46,415 bases of DNA from Planctomycetota bacterium (lineage in GTDB: Bacteria > Planctomycetota > JACOTG01 > JAJDCM01): contig JAJDCM010000306.1 of assembly GCA_029260825.1 (NCBI GenBank), positions 1 through 46,415 on the forward strand. The letters are read 5' to 3'. The translations under genes and the position numbers were made by a program. Positions 43,892 through 46,415 of the stretch are shown here, one piece after another. How positions within the stretch are numbered: the stretch's first letter is position 1; each line of letters begins with the position of its first letter. Below the pieces are notes generated by a model. That model worked only from the letters and a program-made list of their open reading frames with translations. It searched no databases and had not been told where the DNA came from.

Positions 43892-44383
43892 TTAGCCGCA
43901 ACACTTCTTGTGTTTCTTACCGCTTCCGCAGGGACACGGGTCGTTTCTCCCTACTTTGGGAGCTTCTCGGGTGATCGGCGGAGGTCCGACGGTCTTTCCG
44001 TCGGTGAAGTACCAGCGTTTGTCAACTCGTTGGAAGGTAGCGACTTCGCGATGTTCTACTTGCTGCTCGGCCTTCTTGGGAGTGTAGCGGGCGACGAATT
44101 CAACCACGCCCTCGCTATCGTCTGCTCCACCGTCTTCGGTGCTCACGATTTCGAGGCCATGCCATGCTGAGTTGTGGGACCAATCTTTGGTCTCTTCCTC
44201 GTTGTGGTGTTTGATTTTGCGAGGATGAATGGTGTCTTTGATGTAGTCGATGCTGCCGTTTGCGTAAGCGGTATAGCGAGATCTCATGAGCTCTTCTGCC
44301 GTGGTCGGCAGCTGTTTTCCAATTACAAAGGGTTCGCAGCACTCCTGATAGGATTTGGTTGTGCCGCAGGGGCAGGTGCTCAT
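43892..44383 (-). CDS. ychJ: YchJ-family SEC-C protein, 163 aa
   Basis: This protein has two SEC-C zinc motifs, N-terminal [16 protein letters not shown] and C-terminal [17 protein letters not shown], around a YchJ/UPF0225 core ([46 protein letters not shown]). The SEC-C motif binds zinc and, in SecA, contacts ribosome or SecB partners. YchJ itself has no proven function. The ATG at 44383 has GGAG 7 nt upstream. Upstream in-frame codons would add an unconserved hydrophobic stretch. It is a single-gene transcript. Confidence 0.93.
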   Translation of the reverse strand: MSTCPCGTTKSYQECCEPFVIGKQLPTTAEELMRSRYTAYANGSIDYIKDTIHPRKIKHHNEEETKDWSHNSAWHGLEIVSTEDGGADDSEGVVEFVARYTPKKAEQQVEHREVATFQRVDKRWYFTDGKTVGPPPITREAPKVGRNDPCPCGSGKKHKKCCG

Positions 44384-44532
44384 GTTTGTCTCCAGAGTCG
44401 GTGTGGATCGCGCGTTGAGGATATGGCATTCGCCAGCTCTCTTGGCCCAGAATATACCCCAAAATGGGGAGGGGAGCAGGCAAAAAAACAACCGATGGGG
44501 CGAGCTTGGGGATGGCAATTCGGTTTGGGTCG

Positions 44533-44562
44533 TTGACGCGCCCAAAGTACCTCTGCCATACT
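44533..44562 (+). promoter_or_regulatory. sigma70-like promoter for the NarL-type regulator
   Basis: TTGACG, 18 nt and CATACT lie 34 bp before the regulator ATG. A short leader of about 27 nt would result. Confidence 0.55.
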
Positions 44563-44595
44563 CATTGGTAGAGAAGGTGGAGGCAAACGGAGTTT

Positions 44596-45252
44596 ATGCC
44601 CTCAGACAAAACGAGAATTCTGCTCGTTGATGATCATGAGCTCATCCGGCGATTACTGTCAGAACGCTTGCGTTTGGAAGAAAAGCTTGAGGTAGTTGCG
44701 ACGGCCCGCTCGGCGGACGACGCGATCTTCCGCGCAAGTGAGCATCGGCCGGATGTCATTCTCATGGACATCGAGCTTCCAGGGTTGAATTGCTTTGATG
44801 CGGCACGTCGGATTCGGTCAGCGTTGCCGGATGTACGGTTCATCTTCTTGAGTGCGTACTCCAGCGACCACTACATCGAAGAGGCGCTCCGGGTGGGAGC
44901 GTCTGCGTATTTGACCAAGGACGAGTCGGCGGAAAAAATCATAGCGGCGATCCACGAGGTCGTGGAGAGTCGGTCCGTTTTCTCCGATGAGATCGCGGAG
45001 CGACTCGTCTATGACCGGAACCAACCCTCCATTCGCCCCTCCATGTCAAAAGCGTCCAGCTTGACGGTAAGAGAAAAGGAAGTTCTGGGATACATCGCAA
45101 CGGGCATGGCGAAAAAGCGCATCGCTACGGTGATGAACGTCGGAGTGAAAACCGTCGAAAAGCACACCGAAAACCTCATGTCCAAGCTCGACATTCACGA
45201 CCGAGTCGACCTTGCTCGCTATGCAATTCGAGAAGGTATCACCCGGCCCTGA
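44596..45252 (+). CDS. NarL/LuxR-type response regulator, 218 aa
   Basis: The REC domain has the acidic pair VDDHE, phosphoacceptor Asp58 (VILMDIELPGL) and Lys in YLTKDE. A LuxR-type helix-turn-helix near the C-terminus (LTVREKEVLGYIATGMAKKRIATVMNVGVKTVEKHTENLMSKL) gives DNA binding. Its kinase is not adjacent. A STAS-like gene follows about 200 bp downstream. GGAG lies 3 nt before the ATG and GGAGG about 14 nt before, so initiation spacing is odd. It is probably a cytosolic transcription regulator. Confidence 0.93.
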   Translation: MPSDKTRILLVDDHELIRRLLSERLRLEEKLEVVATARSADDAIFRASEHRPDVILMDIELPGLNCFDAARRIRSALPDVRFIFLSAYSSDHYIEEALRVGASAYLTKDESAEKIIAAIHEVVESRSVFSDEIAERLVYDRNQPSIRPSMSKASSLTVREKEVLGYIATGMAKKRIATVMNVGVKTVEKHTENLMSKLDIHDRVDLARYAIREGITRP

Positions 45253-45365
45253 CCAAAATCAGGACTTCACCCCATTTCATTCGATTCGGATCCTTCGGAG
45301 AATCTCTCCCTATTCTTGGATCACCACTGGTCCGAGCCTGGAAGAGGGCGGGTTTCAGGACACCA

Positions 45366-45533
45366 ATGACCTACAACGAGATCCGACGTCGGTGTTCTGA
45401 ATTGAGTGAGTTCGAAGCATACCTGGAGGTAGTAGATGTCTCCATGTTGAAAGGGACACGGGTTGGCAACGGAGGAAGGCTTCGCAAGAAGATCGGCCAG
45501 GAAGAGGGCGCAATTTCGTACCTACGATCTTGA
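45366..45533 (+). CDS. possible small ORF, 55 aa, overlapping the STAS gene
   Basis: The ATG frame begins MTYNEIRRRCSELSEFEAYLEVV, has AGGAC shortly upstream and runs into the STAS frame by about 70 nt. It could be a separate gene, or the true start of the STAS gene before a frameshift near 45480-45530. No family is recognised. Confidence 0.3.
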   Translation: MTYNEIRRRCSELSEFEAYLEVVDVSMLKGTRVGNGGRLRKKIGQEEGAISYLRS

Positions 45534-45813
45534 GGGTGGCAATGTTCGCGTTCTTCAGATCGTCGGCGGCATAGGGCCCAATTTTTGTTTCGAGTTATCG
45601 GATGCGTGTTCGCAAATTGTGGACAAGGTGTCCACGGTTCATGTGGACCTGCGCTCGGCGGTCGAGCTCGATCAAAGGAGTCTCGATGCAATTCTTCTTC
45701 AGCGGAACAAACTACGTCAGCGATGTGTTTCGGTCAAAATCGTCAATTGCAAGCAAGGTCTGGTTTCTCTGCTTCCAATGGACAGACTTCGGGCTCTCAT
45801 CCGGGAGGGGTAG
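45463..45813 (+). CDS. probable STAS-domain protein, 116 aa
   Basis: Residues 25-115 show the STAS pattern: VRVLQIVGGIG, a helix (FELSDACSQIV), VHVDLRSAVELDQRSLDAILLQRNKLRQ, VKIVNC and a C-terminal helix near PMDRLRALI. STAS domains bind partner-switching kinases or anti-sigma factors. The usual serine for phosphorylation (DSS/G) reads DQRS here. The only start after an in-frame TGA is TTG at 45463, which is weak, so a true start in the preceding frame after a frameshift is possible. The gene follows a NarL-type regulator, which fits a regulatory unit. Confidence 0.55.
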   Translation: MATEEGFARRSARKRAQFRTYDLEGGNVRVLQIVGGIGPNFCFELSDACSQIVDKVSTVHVDLRSAVELDQRSLDAILLQRNKLRQRCVSVKIVNCKQGLVSLLPMDRLRALIREG

Positions 45814-45832
45814 TCGGTGGATGTCAGGTTGA

Positions 45833-45873
45833 GGGTGGGGATGGGGGGTTGGGGTTTTTTGGGGTTTTGGGGG
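45833..45873 (+). other. G-quadruplex-like tract
   Basis: Six G-runs of three to six bases (GGG, GGGG, GGGGGG, GGGG, GGGG, GGGGG) are separated by one to six bases. This meets the usual G4 pattern. It lies 20 bp past the STAS stop. Confidence 0.6.
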
Positions 45874-45892
45874 AGAAAGGGTTGTCCGGGAC

Positions 45893-45915
45893 GGTTTGGG
45901 GGGGGAGGCATACTC
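45893..45915 (-). repeat. inverted partial copy of the terminal repeat
   Basis: GGTTTGGGGGGGGAGGC and the next six bases are the reverse complement of bases 45991-46013 of the first tandem unit, with one mismatch in 23. The two arms enclose about 75 bp. Confidence 0.7.
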
Positions 45916-45933
45916 GCTCCTTAATACCGCTAT

Positions 45934-46415
45934 GCGGAAATCTCGTCCCGGGATAAAGAACACGCCACGCCCGCGCTCCAATGCGTCGCTGAGCATGCCT
46001 CCCCCCCCAAACCTACAACGTCAACCAGTCATCCCCAAAAGACCAGAAAACACCCAACTCCCATCCCAAAACCCATCAACCTCCCTGCGGGAAAGAAAAG
46101 ACAAACAAAAAGAAGAGAAGAGAAGAGAAGAAGAAGAAGCGGAAATCTCGTCCCGGGATAAAGAACACGCCACGCCCGCGCTCCCAGGCGTCGCTGAGCA
46201 TGCCTCCCCCCCCAAACCTACAACGTCAAACTGGTCATCCCCAAAAGACCAGAAAACACCCATCGCCCATCCCAAAACCCATCAACCTCACATCCACCTC
46301 CCTGCGGGAAAGGGAAGAGAAACAAAAAGAAGAGAAGAGAAGAGAAGAAGAAGCGGAAGTCGCGTCTCGGGAAAAAGAACACGCCACCGCCCGCGCTCAA
46401 TGCGTCGCTGAGCAT
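45934..46415 (+). repeat. tandem array of a 205-214 bp repeat, about 2.3 copies
   Basis: Units begin with GCGGAA at 45934, 46139 and 46353 (spacing 205 and 214). Each contains ATAAAGAACACGCC or a close variant and a CGTCGCTGAGCAT segment. The complete units also have a C8 run with AAACC, a CCAAAAGACCAGAAAACACC block, CCCATCAACCTC and a purine tract (AGAAGAGAAGAGAAG). The third unit is cut by the window end. The frame is open on both strands, but strand bias and composition look non-coding. Confidence 0.85.

Noticed and set aside
45896..46411. 171-codon plus-strand frame over the tandem repeats
   Set aside because: The translation is low-complexity Lys/Glu/Pro-rich, the frame is not kept by a 205/214 bp period, and both strands are open.
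45934..46415. CRISPR array or integron attC array
   Set aside because: Units are over 200 bp without unique spacers, and no cas gene, integrase or RYYYAAC/GTTRRRY core is visible.

Overview
The window looks like a chromosomal segment of a free-living bacterium, most likely a planctomycete or close relative. This is inference. It rests on a large secreted 'VGGxF' repeat protein whose C-terminal domain resembles secreted planctomycete proteins as I remember them, on a GyrA with E82-Q83-V-I-Y-P87 in the quinolone pocket, and on many HEAT, TPR and short lipoprotein genes. Two genes point elsewhere: phenylalanyl-tRNA synthetase is of the archaeal/eukaryotic type, and citrate synthase is of the mitochondrial-like type. 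I see no transposase, integrase, rRNA, tRNA or CRISPR array.

Layout, left to right. Bases 1-824 hold no convincing gene. Next come a metallophosphoesterase and an ABC-2-like permease (both minus), then two parS sites and parA-parB, which suggests the replication origin is not far away. A small minus-strand lipoprotein operon and a 54-residue zinc-ribbon protein follow. From 6122 a tightly coupled plus-strand run encodes a zinc-ribbon/J-domain protein, a lipoprotein, a membrane-anchored HExxH peptidase, dapF and a degenerate NtrC-like regulator. Behind it are a membrane M48 peptidase with TPRs, gyrA, a HEAT-repeat protein and a NYN-LOTUS RNA-binding protein or nuclease.

The middle is regulatory. 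A minus-strand AAA+/winged-helix ATPase and a large TPR protein are flanked by similar AT-rich palindromes. They are followed by a metallophosphoesterase with altered metal ligands, and then by a compact plus-strand phosphorelay: REC-histidine kinase, stand-alone REC and a FixJ-type regulator, behind a clear sigma70-like promoter. Next are a YkgJ-type cysteine-cluster protein with an M20 amidohydrolase, an exported transglutaminase, a 14-repeat secreted propeller-like protein, a 643-residue lipoprotein, a coiled-coil membrane protein, and a proline dehydrogenase with a small membrane protein.

The right part carries a four-gene operon, pheS-pheT-gltA-glgP, whose later genes overlap by 4 nt. 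It joins translation, the TCA cycle and glycogen breakdown. PheT has a CxxC/CxxC zinc ribbon in its N-terminal region. After this come ychJ, a NarL-type response regulator and a probable STAS-domain protein. The window ends in an intergenic array: a G-quadruplex-like tract, an inverted partial copy, and then about 2.3 tandem copies of a 205-214 bp repeat that runs off the edge.

The points most worth following up are the PheT zinc ribbon, the AAA/TPR pair and its palindromes, the NtrC-like protein without functional ATPase motifs, the distant parS-like site inside dapF, the paired TGTAAC-N5-GTTACA sites and the terminal repeat array.
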